A stretch of DNA of 38,583 nucleotides from Pseudomonadota bacterium (GTDB lineage Bacteria > Pseudomonadota > Gammaproteobacteria > Burkholderiales > Burkholderiaceae_C), in contig JAKBNS010000176.1 of assembly GCA_021830925.1 (NCBI GenBank), positions 1 to 38,583 on the forward strand. Direction: 5' to 3'. The position numbers were made by a program, and so were the translations under genes. The notes under the pieces are model-generated. The model had not been told where the DNA came from, made no database searches, and was given only the letters and a program-made list of their open reading frames with translations. Each line of letters begins with the position of its first letter. The first letter of the stretch is position 1. Of the stretch, positions 18,101 to 26,337 are shown piece by piece.

Positions 18101-19785
18101 TGGCCGAACGCCTGGGACGCAGCCTGCTGGCGCCGCGCGATCGTCACCGCCTGCTGGCGATCGTCGAAGCGCGCCTGCAGGACGATCTGCACGCGCAGCT
18201 GCGCGCCAGCCAGCAGACCGTGGCCGACTACATGGACATCCTCGCGCAAGGCCTGCCGCCCCCCGGCAAGCTGTGGGTCGACGCGATGCGCGAGGAGATC
18301 GACCGCCTGGGATCCTTGCCGGGCGTCGTCTCCGCCGCCTGCTTCCGCCTGGACTCCGGCGGCATGTTCCAGCTCGAGGCCGACGCCGGTCCGCGCGCTC
18401 CGGCCATCCGCGCCATCGTCCTGGGTCACCGCTATTCCCCCGTGGGCGGCGAGGCCCCGATGGAATCCCAGACCATGGTGGTGCGCGCCTGGCGCAGCGG
18501 CACCATCACCACCCTGGCATCCTTTCGCCAAGCCTATGCCGGCAGCGAGGATGCGTCGTGGGCACACGCCGTGCTGGCGCTCGGCGTGCGCAGCGCCATG
18601 GCCTTCCCCGTGCTGTCGGCCGCCGGGCACACGGTGGCGGTGGTGCGGCTGCTCGGCACCCGTCTGAACCAGTTCGAGAGCGACTGGATGCGCCAGTTCG
18701 GCGTCGGACTGCAGCAGCGCTGGACCTCGCTGTGGCTGCGCTGCCGCGGGCCGGCGCTGAACGCGGTTCCCGCCGACGTCGCGACCTCCTATCGCGACCG
18801 CCTGTTCAGCGCGGGCGGGCTGCGCATGGACGTGCAGCCGGTGGTGGACCTGGCCACCGGCGCGCTGGCCCGCGTGGAGGCGCTGGCCAGGCTGGTGATG
18901 GCCGATGGCAGCATCGTCGGGCCCGGGGACTTCCTGCCCCTGCTGGGCACCGCCGAGCTCGACCGCCTGTTCCGCGCCGGGCTCGACCTGGCGCTGGCCT
19001 CGCTGGTGAGCTGGGAGGCGGCCGGACTGAACATCGGGGTGGCCGTCAACATCGCTCCCAGCACCCTGCTCGATCCGGCCTGTCCGCAATGGGTGGAGCA
19101 GGCGCTTCGCAAGCACCGGCTGGAGCCGCGGCGTCTGACCCTGGAACTGCTGGAGTCGCAGGACATCGAGTCCAGCGTGCAGGATCTCGCGATCCGTCGC
19201 CTGACGGAAATCGGAGTCCGCCTGTCCATGGACGATTTCGGCTCGGGTTACAGCAGCCTGCAACGCCTGGCCTCGCTGCCCTTCGACACTGTGAAGGTCG
19301 ACCAGAGCCTGCTGGTGCGCATCCGCGAGGATCCTGTGCGCACGCTGAGCCTGATCCACAGCGCGATCCAGATCGGCAAGGATTTCGAGCGCACCGTGGT
19401 GGTCGAAGGCCTGGAGGACGACGGCATGATCGAGGCCGCCACGCTGCTGGGCGCCACCCACGGCCAGGGCTTCGGTCTCGCTCGACCGATGCCGGCCCAC
19501 ACCCTGTTGCCGTGGCTCGCAAGCTGCGCGCGCAGTTCCTCCGGCAAGGCCATTCGCACCGCGCTGGGCGCACTCGCGCACCACTGGCGACGCCTGCACG
19601 CGGGGCCGCTGCGCGATCGCGGCAGCGACGACGAAGCCCTGCGGGACTACCTGCGCGATCGGGGCGAGCCCGCCGCGCAGGCCTTGCGCTGGCACGCCAG
19701 CCTGCTCGAAGGGCGCGAGCCCGAACACCACGCCGAGCTGCTCACGCAGTGGCTGGTCGATCAGGTTCGCCTGGATCGGGGCTGA
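15151..19785 (+). CDS. FIST-PAS-PAS-GGDEF-(globin-like)-GAF-EAL protein, about 1544 aa
   Basis: N-terminal FIST-like PLIGASTCGEI...; two PAS-like regions; RAQDFLARMGGDEFVVV; globin-like FYANLNRNPDM...LGQAHALAGVGGAWL; EAL set RVEALARL, LELLESQ, DDFGSGYSSL, KVDQSLL, GQGFGLARPMP. ATG at 15151 preferred over the ORF-track start. Confidence 0.9.
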   Translation: MVEDPSGAALIEVAVGRASGATAGADAARACRPQLRAHAASVVLVHASVQHELDAVLAGVRSVFPDAPLIGASTCGEIDSGIHHASVVVTVLASPHLRCSVGVGDGAGSNWRAALDQALATPALRAAVAPDDELVRARAERGSQVFAMLYVPGNTRRLPSTGFEIIEAFKAHTLGTIPILAGASADDWRMQGNAVFHGSEVHADGLLVAVFETELSFGIAMSHGFQPSMQALSVTGSTGRELLSLDGAPALQALAERLGRAARGLRDEHLTLYTRTVLGTRDPLEQFSIHVASYATERDGVLLTQPVAPGASLYLMAAREATRDAGSHAVRKALLRAATSQPALVLVHHCAIRAAILGEETAAAEIEHMARLTAPAPLAGFCSFGEAGVADDGVSRYNNASVSVLVLSREFSRSASVARENRRLREQVQALSELSLFDQALRQTQDAFAITGPDLQYRFVNPAFTRLFEYTSEEIVGQGPEALRPPDGDPERDAAALVRKAVAEGSFHGEVLRSSRGGRVFPVMISLNVLRDTRGEVRGFVCSYSDLSERYAAERAAAEAARRLELVNARLATAISASDLTLWDYDAERAVLRLDEGATPLPEHLLVPGGVPVAELEAAVHPQDLGRVRSLATQALAGGEPGFHAEFRVRAGDDAWRWLRCAGRVVERRADGSATRAVGTALDITESKRVEERLRHAALHDALTGLPNRLALTQHLNSAIARARRHGRSLAVGMMDLNDFKPVNDTWGHIVGDRLLVEVARRLASLLRAQDFLARMGGDEFVVVIEDLDALRPLDSVAAALKRLHGAVEAAFAIDAAPPLTIGLSAGIALYPDDGNDADALLRQADAAMYMTKQYKSEGEWWRAHAVDAQDPSASTPDAYGAQARALLAGSRLQLEIIEADFVESFYANLNRNPDMQALLAVLSAGELAALKQHQSAHVRLLLHPDATAEHVRATGATLGQAHALAGVGGAWLAQSQMDYRKLLAERLGRSLLAPRDRHRLLAIVEARLQDDLHAQLRASQQTVADYMDILAQGLPPPGKLWVDAMREEIDRLGSLPGVVSAACFRLDSGGMFQLEADAGPRAPAIRAIVLGHRYSPVGGEAPMESQTMVVRAWRSGTITTLASFRQAYAGSEDASWAHAVLALGVRSAMAFPVLSAAGHTVAVVRLLGTRLNQFESDWMRQFGVGLQQRWTSLWLRCRGPALNAVPADVATSYRDRLFSAGGLRMDVQPVVDLATGALARVEALARLVMADGSIVGPGDFLPLLGTAELDRLFRAGLDLALASLVSWEAAGLNIGVAVNIAPSTLLDPACPQWVEQALRKHRLEPRRLTLELLESQDIESSVQDLAIRRLTEIGVRLSMDDFGSGYSSLQRLASLPFDTVKVDQSLLVRIREDPVRTLSLIHSAIQIGKDFERTVVVEGLEDDGMIEAATLLGATHGQGFGLARPMPAHTLLPWLASCARSSSGKAIRTALGALAHHWRRLHAGPLRDRGSDDEALRDYLRDRGEPAAQALRWHASLLEGREPEHHAELLTQWLVDQVRLDRG

Positions 19786-20671
19786 TCTCCACGAACAGCC
19801 CTTTCTCCTCGCGCTCGAAGTGATGCTCCAGCAGATGCTGCAGGGGCAGCGCGGCATCCACCAGTTCCAGGCGCTGGCGCGGAGAACGGATCCGCCCGGG
19901 CAGTTCCTGCAGGCGCGCGCGCAGCTCGCCGAGCGCGCGCTCCAGCGCCGCGTGCTCGGCCTCGTAGGTACGCCGCGGCCAGCGCGCCGCCCTGGGCAGA
20001 GCCGGGAACAAAGCGGTCTCCTCCAGTCGCGCATGGGGAGCGTGCAACCGCGCCATGGCGTCGAAGGCGGCGCGCGCGCCCGTCACGTCGCCGCGCAGCA
20101 GGGCCACGCGCGCGTCATCCACCTGGCTCAGCATGCGCGCGTGTTCATCGCACAGGCGTTCACGCAGGCTCTCGGCATATCGCGGCCCGCTCGGTGCGGC
20201 GGCCGCGCCTTCCCGCTCGGGCTGGCGCAGGTACTCCAGCAACGCGGCGGCATGGTTGTGAACAGGATCGCGCGCCGCATACAACAGGGTCAGGCGCCCG
20301 TGCACGCGCAGCAGGGCCTCCAGGCGCCGCACCGCCTGCGAATTGGCGTCGAGCTCGGCGTGATAGCGTTCGACGAAGGGCACCCACTTGCTCGCGTCGT
20401 GCGCGAACCACTTGCGCAACTCGCCGGACGGGGCGATATCGCGCAGCCACAGGTCCGCGGCCACCTGCTCGCGCCGCAGACCCCGCGGCCACAGACGGTC
20501 CACCAACACCCGGAACCCCTCGTCGGGCGACGCCGGGTCATGGACCCGGCGAAGGGTCAGGAGCGGTGCTGCGGGTGCGGGGGCCACGGTCGGAGGCAGC
20601 TCGGAGAGCCAGGTCGTCGGTTGAAAGCATTGTCGCCGAACGTGGGTGCCAGAAGGTCGAATTGCCGACAC
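19742..20671 (-). CDS. DUF488 domain fused to hemerythrin-like HHE domain
   Basis: LRRVHDPASPDEGFRVLVDRLWPRGLRREQVAADLWLRDIAPSGELRKWF (DUF488/YeaO-like) followed by LCDEHARMLSQVDDARV...LHAPHARLEETALFPAL...EAEHAALERAL...LEHHFEREEKGLF. Start uncertain (GTG at 20671 or downstream GTG). Confidence 0.85.
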   Translation of the reverse strand: MSAIRPSGTHVRRQCFQPTTWLSELPPTVAPAPAAPLLTLRRVHDPASPDEGFRVLVDRLWPRGLRREQVAADLWLRDIAPSGELRKWFAHDASKWVPFVERYHAELDANSQAVRRLEALLRVHGRLTLLYAARDPVHNHAAALLEYLRQPEREGAAAAPSGPRYAESLRERLCDEHARMLSQVDDARVALLRGDVTGARAAFDAMARLHAPHARLEETALFPALPRAARWPRRTYEAEHAALERALGELRARLQELPGRIRSPRQRLELVDAALPLQHLLEHHFEREEKGLFVEISPDPGEPDRPATA

Positions 20672-20741
20672 ATTCGATGCCTAGAATGCATTCACTCCTT
20701 GGCATATGTTGTTCCGCGAACCTTCACGAAAGGAACCTGGC

Positions 20742-21233
20742 ATGACCATTCCGCGCAACCTCCTTCCCGGCCTCGCACTGGCTGCCGCGCTGGCGGCGAG
20801 CTCCGCGCACGCCGCTGCCGCACCGAGCTGCGAAGCCATCGGACGCGCGGTTTCGGCCGCACTGGGACCCGTTGCCTCGGTCACCGACAACACCGCCAAG
20901 GTGCATGCACTGAGGGCCAAGGCGCCCTACGCGGTGCTGCGCGCCTGCGACGTGCATATGCCCGGGCACCGCATCCCCCTGCAGGTCACGATCGATGCGC
21001 CGGTGCCGCGCATGTACGTGCAAAGCATGGCCCGATTCGCGGCCGCGACCGGCCGTCATGCGCAGAAGCTGGACGGCGCCGCCTACGGCGACCTGGCCTA
21101 CCTGATCCCCCAGATGGGCGGCGGCGACGCGGTCGACGCGCTGGTCGGCGACGAGGCGCTTTCGGTCGGCTACTGGACCCAGGCCGCGCAGACCCGCGCC
21201 ATGGCTCGACACATCGTCGCGCTGATGAAATGA
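20742..21233 (+). CDS. small exported protein of unknown function
   Basis: MTIPRNLLPGLALAAALAASSAHAAAAPSCEAIG... clear signal peptide, upstream GAAAGGA. Confidence 0.75.
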   Translation: MTIPRNLLPGLALAAALAASSAHAAAAPSCEAIGRAVSAALGPVASVTDNTAKVHALRAKAPYAVLRACDVHMPGHRIPLQVTIDAPVPRMYVQSMARFAAATGRHAQKLDGAAYGDLAYLIPQMGGGDAVDALVGDEALSVGYWTQAAQTRAMARHIVALMK

Positions 21234-21277
21234 CCCGGGCAGCGCGCGCCGGCAAGCGGCGCGCGCCGCGGCCGGGC

Positions 21278-21952
21278 TCAGGCGCCGCCCTGCTCGCGCA
21301 GCCAGGCGATGCGCTGCTCGAGCTTGCGTTTCCAGTTCTGCGCGATGGCCGGCGCCCGTGCCAGGCGTTGCAGCGCCTCCAGCGGCGCCTGCTCGCGCTG
21401 CACGAGCTCCAGCATGGCGTCCAGGCGCAGCGCCGGGTCGCCCGGTTCGACGAGTTCCAGCGCATCGCCGGGCTCCACCATGCCGGTGCGCAGCACCCGC
21501 CAGTACCACCCGGTGCGGCGGCTGCGCGCGATGGCCGCGGCCACCCCCTCGCATTCGAGCTTCTCGTCGATCTTCCAGCATGGGTTGCGCGGCTGGCAGA
21601 CCTGCAGCAGCGCGCGACCCAGGCGCCATGTGTCGCCCACGCGCACGCCGCTTTCGTCCAGCCCCTCGCACGAAAGGTTCTCGCCGATCGCGCCCGCCCC
21701 GAGGCGGCCGCGCAAGGACGGGAACAGGCCCTCCAGCTCGGCATAGTGATCCGCCGGATACAGCTGCACCGCCTTGTCCGGCCCGCCGTGCACCCTGCGG
21801 TCGGCCTGCACGTCGCCGTCGAAGCCCTCGGCTCCCAAATGCACGGCGCCCGACACCGGCTGCTTGAAAATGCCGCTGAGCCTGCCGGATGCCGGCAGCG
21901 GGCGCACTCCGCCCACGAAAATCCTCACCGCAACGGTTGTTATCGGGTCCAT
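21278..21952 (-). CDS. MOSC-domain protein (YiiM-like)
   Basis: MDPITTVAVRIFVGGVRPL...GIFKQPVSGAVHLGAEGFDGDVQADRRVHGGPDKAVQLYPADHYAEL...IGENL. Confidence 0.9.
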   Translation of the reverse strand: MDPITTVAVRIFVGGVRPLPASGRLSGIFKQPVSGAVHLGAEGFDGDVQADRRVHGGPDKAVQLYPADHYAELEGLFPSLRGRLGAGAIGENLSCEGLDESGVRVGDTWRLGRALLQVCQPRNPCWKIDEKLECEGVAAAIARSRRTGWYWRVLRTGMVEPGDALELVEPGDPALRLDAMLELVQREQAPLEALQRLARAPAIAQNWKRKLEQRIAWLREQGGA

Positions 21953-22023
21953 GGTTGCCCGAACATAGCCCAAGCGGGAAGCGGACGCCCTCGCCAGGCT
22001 CGCCGCTGCCCATGTGGACGCCC

Positions 22024-22299
22024 TCACGGGCAAGCCCGCGCCGCGGTGCGCGCAGCCCGGCGTGCCGCGTACAGCAGGCGCACCCAGGGCGGCAGGTGGA
22101 ACACCGCCATGAGCAGGTACATGGCGGTCATGCCGAACAGGGCCGAGGAGCCCTGCATCGCCCCACACAGCGCATCGACGCGCGTTCCGGCGAGCACCGA
22201 GCCCAGCGCCATGAGGCCGAAGCTCGGCGAGGCGGCCAGCCCGATCCAGCGCGCAGGCCTGCAGTCCGGCGCTCCCCGATCGCCCGCGCATGCCGACAT
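22024..22299 (-). CDS. small putative membrane protein
   Basis: MSACAGDRGAPDCRPARWIGLAASPSFGLMALGSVLAG...MTAMYLLMAVFHLPPWVRLLYAARR, hydrophobic segments. Confidence 0.55.
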   Translation of the reverse strand: MSACAGDRGAPDCRPARWIGLAASPSFGLMALGSVLAGTRVDALCGAMQGSSALFGMTAMYLLMAVFHLPPWVRLLYAARRAARTAARACP

Positions 22300-22313
22300 G
22301 GCGATCCCCTGGC

Positions 22314-23090
22314 TCACCGGCGCGCAGCGCGACCCGCCTCGTCGCCAGTCGGCTCCAGGCGGCTCGGCTGGGGGGCCGGCGCGGCTTCGTAGCGATCGTG
22401 GTGGCGCACCCACTCCATCTTGTTGCGCGTGTCCTCGCGCTCACCGCGTCCCAGCGGGGTCAGGTCGAGCATGCGGTAGGCCCCCATCATCACCTCCACG
22501 CCGCGCCCATAGGTCGAATAGGTATGGAACACTCGACCGGTCTCGTCGCGATGGAACACGCTCACCCCCGGCCATTCCTCGCCGGACAGGGGCCACTCGC
22601 CATAGTTGTAGTACAGGCTCCCCCGGGCCACCTGCTCGGGCGTGAAACTGACACCGAAGTCGTAATTGAACGAGCTGCCGTGGGACGACACCCACGGGAA
22701 GCCCCAGCCCATGCGTCGGCGGAATCGCTCGATCTGATCCAAGGGCGCCCGCGACACCGCGACGAACTCCGTGTCGCGCTGCGCCAGGTGCACCCGCATG
22801 CCGTCCACGTGATCCGCCATGTAGGAGCAGCTCTTGCAGCCCTCCTTCCAGTCGGGTCCCAGCATGAAATGCTGCACCAGCAATTGGCGACGTCCGGCGA
22901 ACAGCTCGCCCAGACTCACGCGTCCCGCGGGCCCGTCGAAGCCGTAGGGCTTGTCCACCTCCACCCATGGCAGCTGGCGTCGCAGCTGCGCCACGCGATC
23001 GCCATGACGGGTCAGGTCCTTCTCGGCGGCCAGAAGGTCCAGCCGCGCGTCGAGCCACTGCTCGCGCGAGACCGTGGGTTGGGTTTGCAT
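22314..23090 (-). CDS. DUF899 (thioredoxin-like) family protein
   Basis: MQTQPTVSREQWLDARLDLLAAEKDLTRHGDRVAQLRRQLPWVEVDKPYGFDGPAG...LLVQHFMLGPDWKEGCKSCSYMADHVDG. Confidence 0.92.
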   Translation of the reverse strand: MQTQPTVSREQWLDARLDLLAAEKDLTRHGDRVAQLRRQLPWVEVDKPYGFDGPAGRVSLGELFAGRRQLLVQHFMLGPDWKEGCKSCSYMADHVDGMRVHLAQRDTEFVAVSRAPLDQIERFRRRMGWGFPWVSSHGSSFNYDFGVSFTPEQVARGSLYYNYGEWPLSGEEWPGVSVFHRDETGRVFHTYSTYGRGVEVMMGAYRMLDLTPLGRGEREDTRNKMEWVRHHDRYEAAPAPQPSRLEPTGDEAGRAARR

Positions 23091-23156
23091 GTCTGCTCTC
23101 CTTGCGTTTGCCGGTAACTTGCCGGACGTTGAACCGGGCTCTAGATTAGGAGGCGC

Positions 23157-24416
23157 ATGACGAGGAGAGGGAGTGACAAAACTGGCGCGATTGCGATGGG
23201 CGACCTGATCCGGGACGCGGCACGGGCGCTGGCCGTCGGCGACGCGCTCGGCGCGCTCAACCATCTCGCGCGGCGCGACGATGCGGCGGCGCTCGCGCTG
23301 CGCGGCATCGCGATGGCGCAACTCGGCGACCTCGAACGCGCGGTGAGCCTGCTGCGACGCGCGATACGCGCATTCGGCGCGCGCGACGGACTCGCCCGCG
23401 CGCGCTGCGTGCTGGCCCAGGCCGAAGTCGCCCTGGTCCGTCGCGATCTGCGCGGTCCCGCGCAGGCGCTGGACGCTGCGCGTGCGAGCCTGGTCGCCCA
23501 CGGCGACGAGGCCAATGCGGCGCATGCGGGCTACCTGCAGGCGAGGCAGCAGCTTCTGCTCGGTCGACTCGAGCGAACCGAGCAGCTGCTGGACGGGCTG
23601 GATGCCCGACGACTCGCGCTGCCCTCGCGCGTCGGGCATGCGTTGGTGCTCGCGGGCCTGTCGATGCGGCGCCTGCGCGTGGCCGAGGCACGTGCCGCGC
23701 TCGACCGAGCGCGGGTGCTGGCACGGCGCTGCGGCATCCCCTCGCTGCTGGCTGAAGTGCACGACGCCGCCCAGGCGCTGGAACGACCCGCGGCCCGCGC
23801 CTCCTCGCGTGGCGAGCACCGGCTCGTGAGGCTGGACGAGGTCGAGGGCATCGTCGCCTCGCCGGCCCTGGTGGTGGATGCCTGCCGGCACCGTGTGTTG
23901 CATCGGAGCCAGGCCACCGCGCTGGCTTCCCGGCCCGTGCTGTTCGCGCTGTTGCGCGCGCTGGCGCAGGCCTGGCCCGACGACGTGCCCAGGGCGGCAC
24001 TGCTGCTGCGGGTGTTCCGCGTTCGCCAGGCCGACGATTCGCACCGCGCGCGCCTGCGGGTCGAGCTCGGGCGCCTGCGCGCCGCGCTGCGCGGTTGCGC
24101 CGGGATTCGCGCGACTTCGACCGGCTTCGTGCTGGAGCCGCCACCGGGCGCCGAGGTGGTGGTGCTCGCGCCGCCCGAGGACGGTATGCATGCCCAGGTG
24201 CGGGCGCTTCTCGCCGACGGCCAGGCCTGGTCGAGTTCCGCGCTGGCGCTGGCGCTGGGCCTGAGCCAGCGCAGCCTTCAGCGGGCGCTGCGCGAACTCG
24301 CCGCCGAGGGACAGGCCCGGAGCATCGGCCAGGGGCGCATGCGGCGCTGGGCATCCGACGCGGTGCCCGGATTCCCGACCAGCTTGTTACTCCCCGGGGC
24401 CCTGATCGGCGCCTAG
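23157..24416 (+). CDS. TPR-like/HTH transcriptional regulator
   Basis: Helical repeats in the N-terminal half, C-terminal winged-helix/HTH-like SSSALALALGLSQRSLQRALRELAAEGQARSIGQGRMRRW; divergent from DUF899. Alternative start 23196. Confidence 0.7.
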   Translation: MTRRGSDKTGAIAMGDLIRDAARALAVGDALGALNHLARRDDAAALALRGIAMAQLGDLERAVSLLRRAIRAFGARDGLARARCVLAQAEVALVRRDLRGPAQALDAARASLVAHGDEANAAHAGYLQARQQLLLGRLERTEQLLDGLDARRLALPSRVGHALVLAGLSMRRLRVAEARAALDRARVLARRCGIPSLLAEVHDAAQALERPAARASSRGEHRLVRLDEVEGIVASPALVVDACRHRVLHRSQATALASRPVLFALLRALAQAWPDDVPRAALLLRVFRVRQADDSHRARLRVELGRLRAALRGCAGIRATSTGFVLEPPPGAEVVVLAPPEDGMHAQVRALLADGQAWSSSALALALGLSQRSLQRALRELAAEGQARSIGQGRMRRWASDAVPGFPTSLLLPGALIGA

Positions 24417-24446
24417 CATGGACGTCCATCCATCCAGGAGCCAGGC

Positions 24447-25076
24447 ATGCAACGAGCCGCCGCGATGATCGTTCGGGAGTACGGCCCATGGCCGGATGTC
24501 GCGCAGGTACATGGCGTCAGCCACGATGGCGCGCGGGTGTGGATCGCGACCGGCGACGCGCTCAGGGCGCTGGACCCGGCGAGCGGCGCCGAAGTGCGCC
24601 GCCTGCGCGTGCCCGCGCGCGCCGGAACCGCCTTCGACGGCACCTACCTCTACCAGATCGCCGACCAGCTCATCCAGAAGGTGGATCCGCGAAGCGGCGT
24701 CGTGGTCGCGACCATCCCCACGCCCGGCGACGGAGCTTCCGGCATGGCGTGGGCCGAGGGATGCCTGTGGGTGGGCCAGTACCGCAACCGCCGCATCCAT
24801 CAGGTCGACCCCGCCGACGGCCGGATCGTGCGAACCCTCGAATGCCAACGCTTCGTGACGGGGGTGAGCTGGGTCGACGACCAGCTCTGGCACGGCAGTC
24901 GGGAGGAGGAACACAGCGCGTTGTGCCGCATCGATCCGGGCAGCGGCGAAGTGCTGGAGCAGCTCGACCTGCCGGCGGGCACGACCATCTCGGGCCTCGA
25001 GTCCGACGGCGACGGCACGTTCTTCTGCGGCGGAGCCGCCAGCGGGAGGTTGCGGGCGGTGCGCCGGCGCGCCTGA
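24447..25076 (+). CDS. beta-propeller / glutamine cyclotransferase-like protein
   Basis: Repeated VWIATGDALRALDPASGAEVRRL / YLYQIADQLIQKVDPRSGVVVATIPTPG / LWVGQYRNRRIHQVDPADGRIVRTL units. Confidence 0.75.
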   Translation: MQRAAAMIVREYGPWPDVAQVHGVSHDGARVWIATGDALRALDPASGAEVRRLRVPARAGTAFDGTYLYQIADQLIQKVDPRSGVVVATIPTPGDGASGMAWAEGCLWVGQYRNRRIHQVDPADGRIVRTLECQRFVTGVSWVDDQLWHGSREEEHSALCRIDPGSGEVLEQLDLPAGTTISGLESDGDGTFFCGGAASGRLRAVRRRA

Positions 25077-25124
25077 AGCGGCGGCGACGGCGCGCGACGA
25101 GCGATCAGCGCGCCGCGCGCCCGC

Positions 25125-25538
25125 TCAACCGCCCGAACGATCCACGCGTCCGCGTCCGGCCTTGACCTCCGAGCGCTCGGCCTTCGCCCGCAGCCGGCGC
25201 CGACGCGAAGCGAGCGTCGGCCGGGTGGGGCGCCGCGTCCTGGGGGCATGCGCCACCGAGTTCACCAGTTCCTCCAGCCGGCGCATCGCATCTTCCCGAT
25301 TGAGTTCCTGGCTGCGGTGGGACTGCGCCTTGATGATCACCACGCCATCCGCGGTGATGCGATGGTCGCGCAGGGCCAGCAGCCGGTCCTTCACCCCCTG
25401 GGGCAGCGACGAGGCTGCCACGTCGAAGCGCAATTGCACCGCGCTGGACAGCTTGTTCACGTTCTGCCCGCCCGGCCCCTGGGCACGGACGGCCTTGCAT
25501 TCGACTTCCGAGGGAGCGATGGCGAGGACGGCGGGCAT
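25125..25538 (-). CDS. arfB: alternative ribosome-rescue factor / peptidyl-tRNA hydrolase ArfB
   Basis: VRAQGPGGQNVNKLSSAVQLRFD (GGQ motif) plus basic C-terminal tail. Confidence 0.9.
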   Translation of the reverse strand: MPAVLAIAPSEVECKAVRAQGPGGQNVNKLSSAVQLRFDVAASSLPQGVKDRLLALRDHRITADGVVIIKAQSHRSQELNREDAMRRLEELVNSVAHAPRTRRPTRPTLASRRRRLRAKAERSEVKAGRGRVDRSGG

Positions 25539-25635
25539 GGCGCGCAACATGCTACGCCGCCGGGCGCGGCCTCGCGCGTGCGGGGCTTGAATTGCTGGCA
25601 TGATTCGACTCGCTACCCACTCCACCGAGATCTTC

Positions 25636-26316
25636 ATGCTCAGACTCCTGATCGGCAACAAGAACTACTCGTCCTGGTCGATGCGTACCTGGGTCCTGAT
25701 GCGCGAGCTTGGAATCGGCTTCGAGGAGCAGCTGGTGCGCTTCGACAGTTTCGAGCCCGATTCGGAGTTCAAGTCCGCGCTGCAGCGCATCGGCGGTGCG
25801 GGCAAGGTTCCGCTGCTCGTGGACCAGGATCTGGTGATCTGGGACACCATGGCCATCGCCGAATACCTGCACGAGTCCCACGCGGGCGTATGGCCCGCGG
25901 ATGCCCGGGCACGCGCGCGGGCGCGCAGCCTGTGCGCGGAGATGCACAGCGGCTTCGAGGCCCTGCGCTCGCACTGCCCGCTGAACATCGAAGCCAGCCT
26001 GGCCGAGGCGGGTCGGACCATCTGGCGCGAACAGGCCGCCGTGCGCGCCGACGTGGCGCGCATCGAGCACTTGTGGGGCGATGCCCTGGCCGAACACGGC
26101 GGGCCCCTGCTGTTCGGCGCCTTCAGCTACGCGGACGCCTGTTTCGCCCCTGTGTGCATGCGCCTGCGCACCTACGCGCTGCCCCTGGGCGAGCGGGCCC
26201 GCGCCTACGTGCAACGCGTGCTCGCGCTGGCGTCGGTGGCCGCCTGGATGGAGCAGGCCACCGCCGAGCACGACTTCCGCCCCTTCGAGGAGCCGTACCG
26301 CCGCAGCGCCGACTGA
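25636..26316 (+). CDS. glutathione S-transferase family protein
   Basis: MLRLLIGNKNYSSWSMRTWVLMRELGIGFEEQLVRF...GKVPLLVDQDLVIWDTMAIAEYL. Confidence 0.9.
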   Translation: MLRLLIGNKNYSSWSMRTWVLMRELGIGFEEQLVRFDSFEPDSEFKSALQRIGGAGKVPLLVDQDLVIWDTMAIAEYLHESHAGVWPADARARARARSLCAEMHSGFEALRSHCPLNIEASLAEAGRTIWREQAAVRADVARIEHLWGDALAEHGGPLLFGAFSYADACFAPVCMRLRTYALPLGERARAYVQRVLALASVAAWMEQATAEHDFRPFEEPYRRSAD

Positions 26317-26337
26317 ACCTGGCACGTCGACGGGCGA

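Noticed and set aside
24418-24429. Perfect 12-bp palindrome ATGGACGTCCAT before the propeller gene
   Set aside because: Several such palindromes are expected by chance in 38 kb; no related second copy noticed.
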